Assembly (NCBI RefSeq): GCF_042432825.1
Contig: NZ_JBHLWN010000124.1
Location: 20,474-84,473 of the forward strand
Length of the DNA stretch: 64,000 nucleotides
Source of the DNA: Gordoniibacillus chartarius
GTDB taxonomy: Bacteria > Bacillota > Bacilli > Paenibacillales > NBRC-103111
Direction of reading: 5' to 3'
The notes under the pieces are model-generated. The model ran no database searches. It was not told the DNA's origin and was given only the letters and a program-made list of their open reading frames with translations. Position 1 is the stretch's first letter. Each line of letters begins with the position of its first letter. This document shows positions 52,564-61,815 of this stretch, in pieces. Made by a program: the position numbers and the translations under genes.

Positions 52564-53040
52564 TTATAACACCGTCTCAATTGCGCTGCGCAGCGTTTCG
52601 TCCTCCGGCGTCACCTTCGGCGAGAAGCGGCCGGCAATATGGCCGCTGCGATCGATGAGGAATTTTTCGAAATTCCACGAGACGTCCCCGGCAGGCTCGG
52701 CATGCGTCGTTAAGTAAGCGTACAGCGGATGCTTGTCCTCCCCCAAAATAGCGACTTTGTCGAACAGCTCGAACGTGACGCCATAATTCCGCGAGCAAAA
52801 TTGTTCGATCTCGCCGATCGTGCCCGGCTCCTGACCTCCAAAGTCGTTGCACGGAAAGCCCAAAATATGAAGGCCGCGCTCTTGATACGTCTCGTACAGC
52901 TTCTGCAGTCCGGCGTATTGCGGCGTCAAGCCGCACTCGGACGCGAGATTGACAATCAGCAGCGGCTTTCCTTCATAATCGGCAAGCGGCTTCGCCTGCC
53001 CTTTCGATGTCGTTACGGTTAAATCGTACAAACGACTCAT
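52564..53040 (-). CDS. glutathione peroxidase family thiol peroxidase
   Basis: The 158-residue peroxidase has the peroxidatic C36 in LASECGLTPQY, the FPCNDFGGQEP signature with the catalytic Gln, and SWNFEKFLID with the Trp/Asn of the tetrad. It is the cysteine (not selenocysteine) form of Gram-positive bacteria (BsaA-like), probably thioredoxin-linked, and reduces hydroperoxides in the cytoplasm. It is a single gene, divergent from helD. Confidence 0.95.
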   Translation of the reverse strand: MSRLYDLTVTTSKGQAKPLADYEGKPLLIVNLASECGLTPQYAGLQKLYETYQERGLHILGFPCNDFGGQEPGTIGEIEQFCSRNYGVTFELFDKVAILGEDKHPLYAYLTTHAEPAGDVSWNFEKFLIDRSGHIAGRFSPKVTPEDETLRSAIETVL

Positions 53041-53188
53041 GGTCCCCAGCCTCCTTCACCTTCTTCACAGCTTACCTATATTATAAGGAATTGGTCCCCA
53101 AACTCGCAAACGCTTGCATTCACTCGCCAATATATGGTATATTCGTTTTTCGTTTAGCTTGCAAATTCACTTAGGAGGTAACTGAAAC

Positions 53189-55357
53189 GTGGAGACGAAG
53201 CTTCAAAGTGCCTATCAAGAAGAGCTGCAGCGGCTGGAGGAAACGAGCCGTCAAATCGATGCGCAGCTCAAGCGTTTGCAAGCAATTCCGCCTTACCGGG
53301 GCGACGACTTGACCGAGCAGTCGCTCGAAGCGGTGCGCGAGTCGGGGCGGCGTAATATGGCGAGGGCGATTGAAGAGCCGTATTTTGGACGGCTGGATTT
53401 TCAAGAGAACGGTCAGTCGGCCCCCGCCACGCTGTATATCGGCAAGGTTGGCGTGGACGACCCCGATACAAGCAAGCTGCTTGTAATTGACTGGCGTGCG
53501 CCCGTTGCGAGCTTGTTTTACTCGTTTACCGGAGGTTTGGAGCAGGCTGAGTACGAGTCCCCGGAAGGACTTGTCGCAGGACTCGTCTATTTGAAGCGGA
53601 ACATCGTCATCCGCAAGCAAATTTTGCAGCGCGTCGTCGACACGTATGACCGTAGTGCGGGCGATCCGGCGGTCACCGACGAATTCCTGCTGTACCGGCT
53701 CGGCGAAAATAAAGACAACAAGCTCCGCGACATCGTATCGACGATCCAAGCGGAGCAGGACCGAATCATTCGCGCTGCGAAGAACACCGCCCTGATTATT
53801 CAAGGGGTCGCGGGCAGCGGGAAAACGACGGTTGCCCTGCACCGTCTTGCCTTCCTGCTCTATCAATACCGGGATCAAGTGCATGCCGAGAAAATGATGA
53901 TTTTCGCGCCGAGCCGCATGTTTCTCGATTATATTTCCGGCGTGCTGCCGGAGCTCGGGGTCGGCTCGATTCAGCAAAGCACGTTCGCGGATTGGGCGCT
54001 CGATCTGCTGGACCACGAGGTGAAGCTGGCCGATCCGGCCGAAAGGCTCGCCGCCTGGTTCGCCGTGGGCCCGGAGCGCCCGCCTATCGACGACACCGCC
54101 CCCGGACGCTGGAAGGGCTCCGTGCGGTTCGTCCAATTGCTCGAAGACTGCCTCCGCAAATATGAGGCAGGCGCTTTGCCGGATACCGACTTTGAGCCAT
54201 GGGAGCGCAAGAAGCTGCCCGCTGATACGATCCGTGGCTGGTGGGACGTTGAAAACAAGCATTATCCGCTGATGAAGCGCCGCGAACGCGTTATCGCCCG
54301 GATGAAGCGCTGGCTGGAGATGGAGCTCGATAAAGTTTGGGAAGCAAGCCGCCGCAAAGAGCTGAAGAAATCGGCAGCGCAAAAGCTGCGCGCCTACGAG
54401 AAGGCTTGGACGGCACTGACGCCGTTTGGCTTCTACAAGGCCTTGTTCGATGTGAAACAGCCTCCCTTCTACGCGACCAAGGAACTGTGTGCAGCGCTGC
54501 CGGAATCGCTAGCCTCCGCATCGGCGGCACAGTTCAAGAAGAAGCTGGTGCAGCCGGAAGACCTCGCACCGCTCGTCTATATCCGGGACACCTTCTGGGG
54601 CATATCCGGCGAGCATATGTTCGATCATACGGTGATCGATGAAGCGCAAGATTTTTCGCCGTTTCAGGTCGAGCTGCTGCGCCGCCATACGAAGAACGAT
54701 TCGTTCTCGATCCTCGGCGACTTGTCGCAAGGTATTCATGGCTACCAGGGCATTCATGCGTGGGATGAATTCAGCTCGCTCTTTGAGACGGAGCGCACCG
54801 GCTATTTCGAGCTGGAACGTAGCTATCGGTCAACGATGGAAATCATCCATTTTGCAAACCATGTCCTGCAGGCCGGCGTCCCGAATGCGAAGCTGGCCGT
54901 GCCGGTGTTCCGGAGCGGCGAGCCGATCCGCATCCTCCGGGCCGCATCGCCGAAGCAAGCGGCAGCGGCGGCGGTTGCCGCCGTCGAACGCATCCGCGGC
55001 GGCAGCGCGCAGGCGATTGCCGTCATTACCCGCACGGAGAAGGCGTCCGCCCCTGTGTATAAAGCGCTGCAGCAAGCGGGAATTGAAGCTCATTTGATCG
55101 GCGCGGCCCAGCAGCATTACGGCGGCGGCGTCTCGGTCGTTCCGGCTTATTTGGCTAAAGGGCTGGAGTTCGATGCCGTCATCTTGTTCGGCGTCGATGC
55201 CGACGCATACGAAGCGACGCCGCAGGACGCCAAACTGCTCTATGTCGGCTGCACACGGGCGCTGCATGAGCTGGTGCTCATCCATGGAGCCGATCCTTCG
55301 CCGCTTCTGGCTCAGATTCCGAGTGAGCTCATCCAAATTCAAGAAGCCGGCGCGTAA
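53189..55357 (+). CDS. helD: UvrD-like helicase HelD (RNA polymerase recycling factor)
   Basis: The 722-residue superfamily 1 protein has an N-terminal coiled-coil arm (QEELQRLEETSRQIDAQLKR) that inserts into RNA polymerase in characterised HelD. DWRAPVASLFYS follows. Walker A GVAGSGKTTVA is near residue 206, Walker B HTVIDEAQDFSPFQ near 480, and the C-terminal helicase motifs include LAKGLEFDAVILFGVD and LLYVGCTRALHEL. It starts with GTG behind TAGGAGG. It is ended by its own terminator. HelD frees stalled polymerase using ATP. Confidence 0.9.
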   Translation: METKLQSAYQEELQRLEETSRQIDAQLKRLQAIPPYRGDDLTEQSLEAVRESGRRNMARAIEEPYFGRLDFQENGQSAPATLYIGKVGVDDPDTSKLLVIDWRAPVASLFYSFTGGLEQAEYESPEGLVAGLVYLKRNIVIRKQILQRVVDTYDRSAGDPAVTDEFLLYRLGENKDNKLRDIVSTIQAEQDRIIRAAKNTALIIQGVAGSGKTTVALHRLAFLLYQYRDQVHAEKMMIFAPSRMFLDYISGVLPELGVGSIQQSTFADWALDLLDHEVKLADPAERLAAWFAVGPERPPIDDTAPGRWKGSVRFVQLLEDCLRKYEAGALPDTDFEPWERKKLPADTIRGWWDVENKHYPLMKRRERVIARMKRWLEMELDKVWEASRRKELKKSAAQKLRAYEKAWTALTPFGFYKALFDVKQPPFYATKELCAALPESLASASAAQFKKKLVQPEDLAPLVYIRDTFWGISGEHMFDHTVIDEAQDFSPFQVELLRRHTKNDSFSILGDLSQGIHGYQGIHAWDEFSSLFETERTGYFELERSYRSTMEIIHFANHVLQAGVPNAKLAVPVFRSGEPIRILRAASPKQAAAAAVAAVERIRGGSAQAIAVITRTEKASAPVYKALQQAGIEAHLIGAAQQHYGGGVSVVPAYLAKGLEFDAVILFGVDADAYEATPQDAKLLYVGCTRALHELVLIHGADPSPLLAQIPSELIQIQEAGA

Positions 55358-55438
55358 GAGAATTCATGATCTGACTTCATATAACGAAGCTGCGGCAGAT
55401 TCGGACGAATATGGTCCGGGGCTGCCGATGTTACATAT

Positions 55439-55482
55439 AAAAGGGACCTCAATCTCCGAGAATAGAGAATTGAGGTCCTTTT
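55439..55482 (+). terminator. terminator of helD
   Basis: AAAGGGACCTCAAT pairs with ATTGAGGTCCTTTT (one mismatch, 15-base loop) downstream of helD and upstream of the IS3 remnant. Confidence 0.82.
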
Positions 55483-55552
55483 GAGCTTAATAAGGCTTGC
55501 GGGTTGATTCGTATGGCGCGTTGTGACTTGCAGATGACGTGGGACGGATCGA

Positions 55553-55921
55553 TCAACGCAAGGATTGTTCAATATGAGCTTGGATGCCGAGCTCTTTCAT
55601 GTAGTTGCCGACCGTGCGCTCCGAGATCCCGACGCCCTCTTTCCGCAGCAATTGTGTGATTTTCGGGCTGCCGTACCGTCCCTCGGAATCGTGAAAATAG
55701 TACGCAACCCGTTCGAGAACTTTAGCCTTTCGTAATTCCAGCTCACTTGGCATAGCTTTCCGCCATTTGTAAAAGCCGCTCCGGGAAACTTGCATCACGC
55801 TGCACATCTTCTCCACACGAAACTCGGAGCGATGATCTTCGATGAATTGGAACCTTAGTTCCTTTCTTTGTCGAAGATGTGCAGAGCCTTTTAGAATCGC
55901 CAGTTCCTCCTGCAATTCCAC
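55553..55921 (-). pseudogene. IS3-family transposase OrfB, fragment
   Basis: The 122-residue frame holds the start of an IS3-type OrfB: RFQFIEDHRSEFRVEKMCSV, SRSGFYKWR, and YGSPKITQLLRKEGVGIS with the HTH_21 helices, ending near YMKELGIQA. The DDE catalytic core (about 170 residues) is missing, as is OrfA. The upstream side reads sense-like residues without a start, so both ends are lost. It is a dead remnant between helD and the hydrolase gene. Confidence 0.88.
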
Positions 55922-55986
55922 GGAATGTCCACTTTAAAAGGTAGCCATACTTATAGAAACTTTTGGAAATATAGTTCAAAATGCTG

Positions 55987-56844
55987 TTACTGCTTTTCAA
56001 GTTCTAATTGTTTGAAAATCCATTGCACTCGATCAAGATAAGAGGCGGCATGGTTTGTGAATAGATGGTCAGTTTCATACCATACGATTTCCTTAGGGGA
56101 GCTTGCTGCTTCGAAAAATGCCTCCGCTTGCTCCCTCGATACAAATTCGTCGTTATGAGCAAATTGGAAAAATAACGATGAATTTGAAGTATTTTTAATG
56201 TAGTGAATGGCATCTAAAGGCTCCAAAGCAAAGATAAAATGCTCGAACTCTTCTTTTGATAAAACTTGCCTAACCAAATTGGCAATTGGATGGCCACTAG
56301 ATTTATGCCACTGGGACACTCTGGAGAATCCGGCTAAAAGAACAAATGCCTTGATGCGTTCCTCAACACCAGCAAGGACTCCGCCCCATGTAGCTCCAAG
56401 ACTATGTCCTACATAAATAAGTCGGTTTGGATCTACGATATCTAGGTTGCATAATAGATCTATTCCCCTTCGAAGGTCTACAACGATCTGTATGTAATTA
56501 TGAATACTCGTTATTTCCTTCACAATTTGCATGAGTTGTTGTTCCTTGGAAAGCTGTTGCGTTGACTTGTTTCGAATCGAAGGTCCCGATATTAATAGAG
56601 AAACAATACCCTTCGAGGCTAGAGCCTTCGCTTCTGTTAAAAACGTCGTTCTATCGCCTTGGCCGGGATGCATAAAAATAACCGCCGGAAATGGATAATC
56701 ATCTGTATCAGGAATAACCAAATATCCAGGGACTTGATCTCCATGTGGGCTTAAATACGACATGTCCTTCATCGTGTATCCATTCTCTTTACTTGTTGAA
56801 ATTTCCGTATAATCCAGAGGCAATGAGCGATCATAAGCAAACAT
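55987..56844 (-). CDS. alpha/beta hydrolase (dienelactone hydrolase/acyltransferase-like)
   Basis: The 285-residue hydrolase has an N-terminal strand region, the oxyanion-loop IFMHPGQGDR, the nucleophile elbow VGHSLGATWGG near residue 146, the acid region HNDEFV near 232 and the catalytic His in YETDHLF near 260. There is no signal peptide. The substrate is unknown. Its AT content is above that of the conserved genes, fitting an accessory gene. It lies next to the IS3 remnant. Confidence 0.8.
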   Translation of the reverse strand: MFAYDRSLPLDYTEISTSKENGYTMKDMSYLSPHGDQVPGYLVIPDTDDYPFPAVIFMHPGQGDRTTFLTEAKALASKGIVSLLISGPSIRNKSTQQLSKEQQLMQIVKEITSIHNYIQIVVDLRRGIDLLCNLDIVDPNRLIYVGHSLGATWGGVLAGVEERIKAFVLLAGFSRVSQWHKSSGHPIANLVRQVLSKEEFEHFIFALEPLDAIHYIKNTSNSSLFFQFAHNDEFVSREQAEAFFEAASSPKEIVWYETDHLFTNHAASYLDRVQWIFKQLELEKQ

Positions 56845-56980
56845 CTAAACCACTCCCTGTAATAATCGAATAAAATTGAGTATACAAGTATATTCTACCA
56901 CTATTTGCCTGTTAACATTTTGAACAAATATTGAATTCAATGTGCAGTTGTTCGAACACTATACATTACTTAGCACGACA

Positions 56981-57023
56981 AAACCCCGATTCCTTGGCAG
57001 CAAACACCTGGAACCGGGGTCTT
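56981..57023 (-). terminator. terminator of the degV operon
   Basis: On the minus strand ACCCCGGTTCC pairs with GGAATCGGGGTTTT (one G-T), just after the last DegV gene. Confidence 0.8.
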
Positions 57024-57056
57024 TACTTATTATTTAATTGCAGGATGCAGCACGTA

Positions 57057-57902
57057 TCAGTAAGAAACAAGAATTCCGCCTTCACCGGCATAAGTGCCGA
57101 TCACAGGCCCCATATCGGTAAAAATCACATCGCGGAACGGATAAACGGCCAGGATATCGGCCAGCACCTTCCGAGCCTTCTCCTCGCAGTTGCTGTGAGC
57201 GATCGCCAGCACCGCCTTCTCGAAGTCGTGCTTCACTTCGCCGATCCGTTCGATCATGCGCCGGATTGCTTGCTGCGAGCCGCGCACCTTGTCGACCACT
57301 TCGATCGTCCCCTCGTCGCTGCGCTTCATCACGAGCTTAATGTTCAGCATGGACGCCACCGCACCGCGGGCACGATCAAGTCTTCCGCCCTTAATGACGT
57401 TCTCCAGCGTTTCAAGGAAAACGTACAGCTTCGACTCGGCGACGATCGACTTTACTCGCTGCAGCAGCTCGTCGAAAACCATCCCGGTTCCGGCCCACTT
57501 TGCCGCCCGATAAGCGAGCAGACCGAGCCCGCCCGAGGCGTTCAAAGAGTCGACCACCTCAATCGAACCGCAATTCCGGGGCTGATCTTCGAGGAGCATG
57601 TCCCTGGCAATCACCGCATTCTGATACGTGGAGCTGAGGGCCGAAGAAATCGTCAGCACGAGAATGTCGGTCTCCGGGCCGGCTGCACGGTACGCTGCGG
57701 CAAAGTCATGCGGCGAAGGGCTCGCCGTCTTCGGCAGCTCCCGGCTCTCCCGCATTTTGTTATAAAACGCTTGAGCGCCGGTGTCTGCCGGCATCACCTC
57801 GTCGCCGAATCGAACCGTCAGCGGCACGATCCGAATGCCGAGCTCCGCAGCAAGCTCCGTCGGCAAATCGGCACCGCCGTCTGAAATGATGCAAATGGTC
57901 AT
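57057..57902 (-). CDS. DegV family fatty-acid-binding protein (second of tandem pair)
   Basis: The 281-residue protein has the DegV signature: ISDGGADLPTELAAELGIRI at the N-terminus, TASPSPHDF, ISSALSSTYQNAVIARDM, EVVDSLNASGGLGLLAYRAAK and a C-terminal VIGTYAGEGGILVSY. Such proteins bind a fatty acid and, in Firmicutes, present it to fatty acid kinase FakA as FakB. It lies 23 bases after a paralogue of identical length, and both lie downstream of an ABC transporter operon. Confidence 0.9.
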   Translation of the reverse strand: MTICIISDGGADLPTELAAELGIRIVPLTVRFGDEVMPADTGAQAFYNKMRESRELPKTASPSPHDFAAAYRAAGPETDILVLTISSALSSTYQNAVIARDMLLEDQPRNCGSIEVVDSLNASGGLGLLAYRAAKWAGTGMVFDELLQRVKSIVAESKLYVFLETLENVIKGGRLDRARGAVASMLNIKLVMKRSDEGTIEVVDKVRGSQQAIRRMIERIGEVKHDFEKAVLAIAHSNCEEKARKVLADILAVYPFRDVIFTDMGPVIGTYAGEGGILVSY

Positions 57903-57925
57903 CCAATGACCCCCTACTCTAGATG

Positions 57926-58771
57926 TTAGGAACGGCAGTACAAGATTCCGACCGTTTGCGGTCCGCAGTGACTGGATATGACGCAGCCCGCCTCGGCGAG
58001 CTCGACTTGCAAGCCGAATTCGTTCTCCAGCCGGGCCTTCAGCGCTAGCGCATCTTCAAGCGCCGAAGCATGCTCCAGAAAAATAAAATCGTCTTCGATC
58101 CGCTCGCGCTGCTCGATCAAATTCGCAAGGAGCTGCTCCAGCGCTTTCTCGCGCTTGCCGCGAATTTTGCTCGCCAAAATCATGCCCCCATCCACGACTT
58201 TCACGACGGGACGAATTTTCAGCAAACCGCCGATAAAGCTGGCCAGCGCCGAGCAGCGCCCGCCCTTGTGCAAATAGTCGAGCGTATCGATGACGAATTC
58301 GGCTTCCAGCCTTTCGCGCGCATCCAGAAGCATGCGCTCGATGTCAGCGAGCGGCAGACCTGCTTCTGCAGCGCGGGCCGCCTTCAAGGCCAGCAGCCCG
58401 ACACACGTGGCCAGGTTGAGCGAATCGACGCAGACGATGCGTCCGGAAGGAAAATGCTCGGCGGCGAGACATGCGTTCTGAAATGTAGCCGACAGCTTGG
58501 AAGACAGCCCGACATAAACGATATCGCAGCCCTGCTCGATATATGGCTCGAACGCAGCGATGAACTCCCCCGGCGAAGGGGCGGCCGTCTTCGGCAGCTT
58601 GCCGCCGGACTCCACCTTTCGAAACAAATCCTCCGCCTGCAGGTTGACGCCGTCCAAATAATCCTCATCGTCAAAAATCACATGCAGCGGCACCATCTCG
58701 ATGGCGTGACGGCGCCGCAGCTCCAAGCCCAGATCGCAAGTGCTATCAGTAAATACTTGAATGCGTGACAT
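57926..58771 (-). CDS. DegV family fatty-acid-binding protein (first of tandem pair)
   Basis: The 281-residue paralogue of the next gene has FTDSTCDLGLELRRRHAIEM, KTAAPSPGEFIAAF, VGLSSKLSATFQNACLAAE, CVDSLNLATCVGLLALKAA and a C-terminal SSHCGPQTVGILY. Paired FakB-type proteins in other Firmicutes differ in preference for saturated and unsaturated acids, so the tandem may divide those roles; that is inference. It starts 33 bases after the ATPase gene and may be in the same transcript. Confidence 0.9.
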   Translation of the reverse strand: MSRIQVFTDSTCDLGLELRRRHAIEMVPLHVIFDDEDYLDGVNLQAEDLFRKVESGGKLPKTAAPSPGEFIAAFEPYIEQGCDIVYVGLSSKLSATFQNACLAAEHFPSGRIVCVDSLNLATCVGLLALKAARAAEAGLPLADIERMLLDARERLEAEFVIDTLDYLHKGGRCSALASFIGGLLKIRPVVKVVDGGMILASKIRGKREKALEQLLANLIEQRERIEDDFIFLEHASALEDALALKARLENEFGLQVELAEAGCVISSHCGPQTVGILYCRS

Positions 58772-58803
58772 GTGACTCCACTCCCAGTTTCGATTAACTG
58801 CGA

Positions 58804-59526
58804 TTACAACACTTTGCTCAGAAACTCCCGGGTACGCGGGTGCTGCGGCGCGGCGAACAGCTCGTGCGGCTTGCCTTCCTCGACGACCTTGCCGCCGTCC
58901 ATGAACACGACGCGCGAGCCGACTTCGCGGGCAAAGCCCATTTCATGCGTAACGACGACCATCGTCATCCCCGCCTGAGCAAGCCCCTTCATGACTTCAA
59001 GCACCTCGCCGACCATTTCCGGGTCGAGCGCCGAAGTCGGTTCGTCAAACAGCATCACCTTCGGCGACATCGCCAGTGCACGAGCAATGGCGATCCGCTG
59101 CTTTTGGCCGCCGGACAAGGAGCCCGGGTAGCTGGACGCTTTGTCCTCCAAACCGACCTTGCGCAGCAGGCCCAGCGCTACGCTCTCCGCTTCCGCTTCG
59201 CTCAGCTTCTTCAGCTTGCGCGGAGCGAGCGTAATATTTTGCAGAACGGACAGGTGCGGGAACAGGTTGAACTGCTGGAACACCATGCCCATTTGCTGGC
59301 GCTGAATGTTAATGTCGTTATCCTTGCTCGTAATGAGCGTGCCGTCGAACCGGATTTCCCCTTCGCTCGGCGTTTCCAGCAGGTTGAGGCAGCGCAGAAA
59401 CGTACTTTTGCCGGAACCCGACGGCCCTATGACGACGAGCACCTCGCCTTGCGGGATGTCCATATCGATACCGTTCAGCACGTTGTTTTTGCCGAACCGC
59501 TTATGCAGGTTGCGAACGGAAATCAT
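58804..59526 (-). CDS. polar amino acid ABC transporter ATP-binding protein
   Basis: The 240-residue ABC ATPase of the GlnQ/TcyC group has Walker A GPSGSGKSTFLRCLN near residue 34, the Q-loop MGMVFQQFNLFPHLSVLQNI, signature LSGGQKQRIAIARAL, Walker B VMLFDEPTSALDPEMVGEV and the H-loop VVTHEMGFA. It overlaps the permease stop by 4 bases (ATGA). Substrate within the polar amino acid class is not fixed by sequence. Confidence 0.93.
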   Translation of the reverse strand: MISVRNLHKRFGKNNVLNGIDMDIPQGEVLVVIGPSGSGKSTFLRCLNLLETPSEGEIRFDGTLITSKDNDINIQRQQMGMVFQQFNLFPHLSVLQNITLAPRKLKKLSEAEAESVALGLLRKVGLEDKASSYPGSLSGGQKQRIAIARALAMSPKVMLFDEPTSALDPEMVGEVLEVMKGLAQAGMTMVVVTHEMGFAREVGSRVVFMDGGKVVEEGKPHELFAAPQHPRTREFLSKVL

Positions 59527-60170
59527 GTGCGGTGCAGCCTCCCTTCCCAGCGGCTCAGCAGTTTCGAGAGCGTAAACGTCAAGACGAAGTACATGATCGC
59601 GGCGACAATAAGCGGTTCAAACGGCCTGAAAACAATACCCCGAACGGTATCGGCCTGATACGTGATTTCCATAATGCCGATGACCGACACGATGGACGAT
59701 TCCTTAATGACCACGACCAGCTCGTTGCCAAGCGCAGGCAGGATGTTGCGGAACGCCTGCGGCAGCACGATGTGGCGCATCGCCATCCAATGCGGCATAC
59801 CGAGCGACCTCGCAGCCTCCATTTGACCTTTATCGAGATTTTGAATGCCCGCCCGGAAAATTTCCGCGATATAAGCGCCGCTGTTCAGCGACAGCGTTAA
59901 GATCGCCGCCACGTAGTCAGGCAATTTAATATCGGCATAAGGCAGCGCGTAATATATCAAATAAATTTGCACAAGCAGCGGCGTGCCCCGTATAAACTCA
60001 ATATAAGCCGAAGCCAGAAATTTTACCACCTTCACCTTGGACAGGCGCATTAAGGCCAGAACGACGCCGAGAATGACGCCGAAAAACACGGTGAATATAG
60101 ACAGCACAATCGTCCACTGGGCGCCTTTAAGAAAAAAGCTCCAGTACTCTTGGAGAAATGAAAAATCCAT
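59523..60170 (-). CDS. polar amino acid ABC transporter permease
   Basis: The 215-residue HEQ/HisM-type permease has about five helices. The family signature RGTPLLVQIYLIYYALPY is near residue 72. The EAA loop reads EAARSLGMPHWMAMRHIVLPQA. The ATG at 60170 follows AGGAGG. A terminator-like hairpin lies in the gap after the binding-protein gene, which is common in this family and keeps the permease at a lower level. Confidence 0.93.
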   Translation of the reverse strand: MDFSFLQEYWSFFLKGAQWTIVLSIFTVFFGVILGVVLALMRLSKVKVVKFLASAYIEFIRGTPLLVQIYLIYYALPYADIKLPDYVAAILTLSLNSGAYIAEIFRAGIQNLDKGQMEAARSLGMPHWMAMRHIVLPQAFRNILPALGNELVVVIKESSIVSVIGIMEITYQADTVRGIVFRPFEPLIVAAIMYFVLTFTLSKLLSRWEGRLHRT

Positions 60171-60228
60171 CTCCGTCCTCCTTCGCATACTTTGAATTCA
60201 CAGCTTGCTGGCGTTATACAAGCAAAAA

Positions 60229-60259
60229 CGGAAAACAGCGTACATGCCGCCATTTTCCG
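60229..60259 (-). terminator. intergenic hairpin between binding protein and permease genes
   Basis: CGGAAAA and TTTTCCG form a stem followed by TTTTTG on the minus strand. It is a partial terminator or mRNA-protecting hairpin that would give more binding protein than permease. Confidence 0.6.
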
Positions 60260-60283
60260 CTTCCTTGCCTCATCCGGTCGGTG

Positions 60284-61129
60284 TTACTCTACCATATCGT
60301 TCGCTTTGGCCACGAATTCGTCGATCTTCTTCTCGGCATTCAGCTTCTCGAGCGTCTTGTTTACCTGCTCGAGCACCTTCGGATCGATGCCCTTCTTGAA
60401 CGCCAATGCGGAGCCGCCGGTTTCGTCCTTCGGCTCGGCCGAGGAAATCGCCAGGTCTTTATTTTTATTCACATAGTTGTTGGCAACAGGCAGCTCGACG
60501 ACAATGGCGTCGACGCGCTTCGATTTCAGCTCCGCCACGATATCGGAAATTTTGCCGAGCGACTTCAGCTGCGCGTTCTCGATTTGCTCTTGTGCGAGCT
60601 TTTCCTGAATCGAGCCCTTCTGCACGCCGACCGGCTTGCCTTTCAGATCGTCCAACGACTTGATTTTGTCTTTGTCTTCGGCGCGCACGACGATGCCCTG
60701 CTTCGCCATGTAATAGATGTTCGTGAAATCGACGTTCTTCTTGCGGTCCTCTGTCGGACTCATGCCCGAAGCGATCATGTCGATGTTGCCCGTCGCCAGC
60801 GCCGGGAGCAAGCCGTCAAATTTCATATCTTTAATTTCGAGCGTCAGTCCGAGGTCCTTCGCGATCGCATTCGCAATGTCGATGTCGAAACCGACGATCG
60901 TGTCTTTCCCATCAATCAATTTGTGGAATTCGTACGGCGGATAATCCGCGCTCGTGCCGACGATCAGCTTGCCCTTTTCCTTGAACGGGCTTGCCGGTGC
61001 GGCCGCCTCCTTGTTATCTGCTGCCGGCGCTGCCGCATTCGACGAAGCAGGCTGGTCCTTCTGTCCGCAGCCGACTGCAAGTCCCATCGTTAACGCCAGA
61101 GCGACAGCGGTTGTTGTGAGTTTTTTCAT
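60284..61129 (-). CDS. polar amino acid ABC transporter substrate-binding lipoprotein
   Basis: The 281-residue protein has a lipoprotein signal ending in LAVGC near residue 21, a short Ala/Asn linker, then an SBP_bac_3 domain: LIVGTSADYPPYEFHKL, VGFDIDIANAIAKDLG, DGLLPALATGNIDMIASGMSPT and PVGVQKGSIQEKLA. The conserved Arg/Asp ligand contacts appear present. It binds an L-amino acid outside the membrane. The ATG at 61129 follows GGGGAGAA. It is the first gene of the operon. Confidence 0.93.
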   Translation of the reverse strand: MKKLTTTAVALALTMGLAVGCGQKDQPASSNAAAPAADNKEAAAPASPFKEKGKLIVGTSADYPPYEFHKLIDGKDTIVGFDIDIANAIAKDLGLTLEIKDMKFDGLLPALATGNIDMIASGMSPTEDRKKNVDFTNIYYMAKQGIVVRAEDKDKIKSLDDLKGKPVGVQKGSIQEKLAQEQIENAQLKSLGKISDIVAELKSKRVDAIVVELPVANNYVNKNKDLAISSAEPKDETGGSALAFKKGIDPKVLEQVNKTLEKLNAEKKIDEFVAKANDMVE

Positions 61130-61227
61130 ATCGTTTCTCCCCATCCCTATTTATTTAACACACGGTTGAATAATTATACGATGGGAATTAGTATACTAGA
61201 ATCTTTACAAATGCTCAATGATATTTT

Positions 61228-61656
61228 TCAAGATTCGGATACGGCTGTGGGCCGAGTTGCAATCGGAATGGTAAAATGAAACTCGGTTCCTTCGCCGCGT
61301 TTGCTTTCAACGCAGATGGAACCGCCGTGCGAAGCGATAATTTCCTGGCATATGGACAGTCCGAGTCCAAGCCCTCTGCCGCTCTTCCGCGGGCTTCTTG
61401 CCGTTTCCCCCGTAAAGAAGCGGTCAAAGATGAACGGCAGATCCTTCTCATCGATCCCGCTGCCGTTGTCTCTCACCCGAATCTGCAGCATAGGCGCAGG
61501 CTCCCGTTCCAAATAATCGAGCGAAACGGTCAATACTCCTGCCGCTTCCGGCATGTGCCGAATTGCGTTCGCAAACAGGTTTGTGAATGCGGTGTTAGGT
61601 GAGCCGGGACGAAACGAACAAGCATTCCCAAAATGCCGAAAATCCTTATGTATCAA
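61228..61656 (-). pseudogene. histidine kinase, ATPase-domain fragment only
   Basis: About 125 residues of a HATPase_c domain remain: the N-box NLFANAIRHMPE, the G1 box DNGSGIDEKDLPFIFDRFF, the G2 GRGLGLGLSICQEIIASHGG and GEGTEFHFTIP. The HisKA domain and everything upstream are missing; sense is lost near 61590-61600 where different sequence begins. The lost part lies toward the tyrosine-recombinase genes, so the break is probably the edge of that element. Confidence 0.88.
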
Positions 61657-61787
61657 GGAGTTTCGCGGATTGGATTTTTTTCCAGAGAGCGCAGATATCC
61701 TGCCGATTTCAACAAAGTTAGTTGCGCTCGACTATCGCTGAGATAGACGAGGGAAATCCCCTCCAGTCTCGCCTATCTTTCTTCCGC

Positions 61788-61812
61788 GCCTATCTTCCAT
61801 AGGAGGATAGGC
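61788..61812 (+). promoter_or_regulatory. hairpin that encloses the ribosome site of the first recombinase gene
   Basis: GCCTATCTTCC pairs with GGAGGATAGGC (one mismatch, 3-base loop). The AGGAGG ribosome site (61801-61806) for the ATG at 61816 lies in the stem, so folding would block translation. The CGCCTATCTT unit also occurs once more just upstream (near 61769), giving a short direct repeat. Confidence 0.55.
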
Positions 61813-61815
61813 AGA

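Noticed and set aside
53171..54382. Long minus-strand open frame (403 codons) opposite helD
   Set aside because: Overlaps the well-supported helicase gene entirely, with no ribosome site or recognisable motif.
55743..56000. 85-codon minus-strand frame overlapping the IS3 fragment
   Set aside because: An out-of-frame reading of the transposase remnant; the OrfB frame carries the recognisable sequence.
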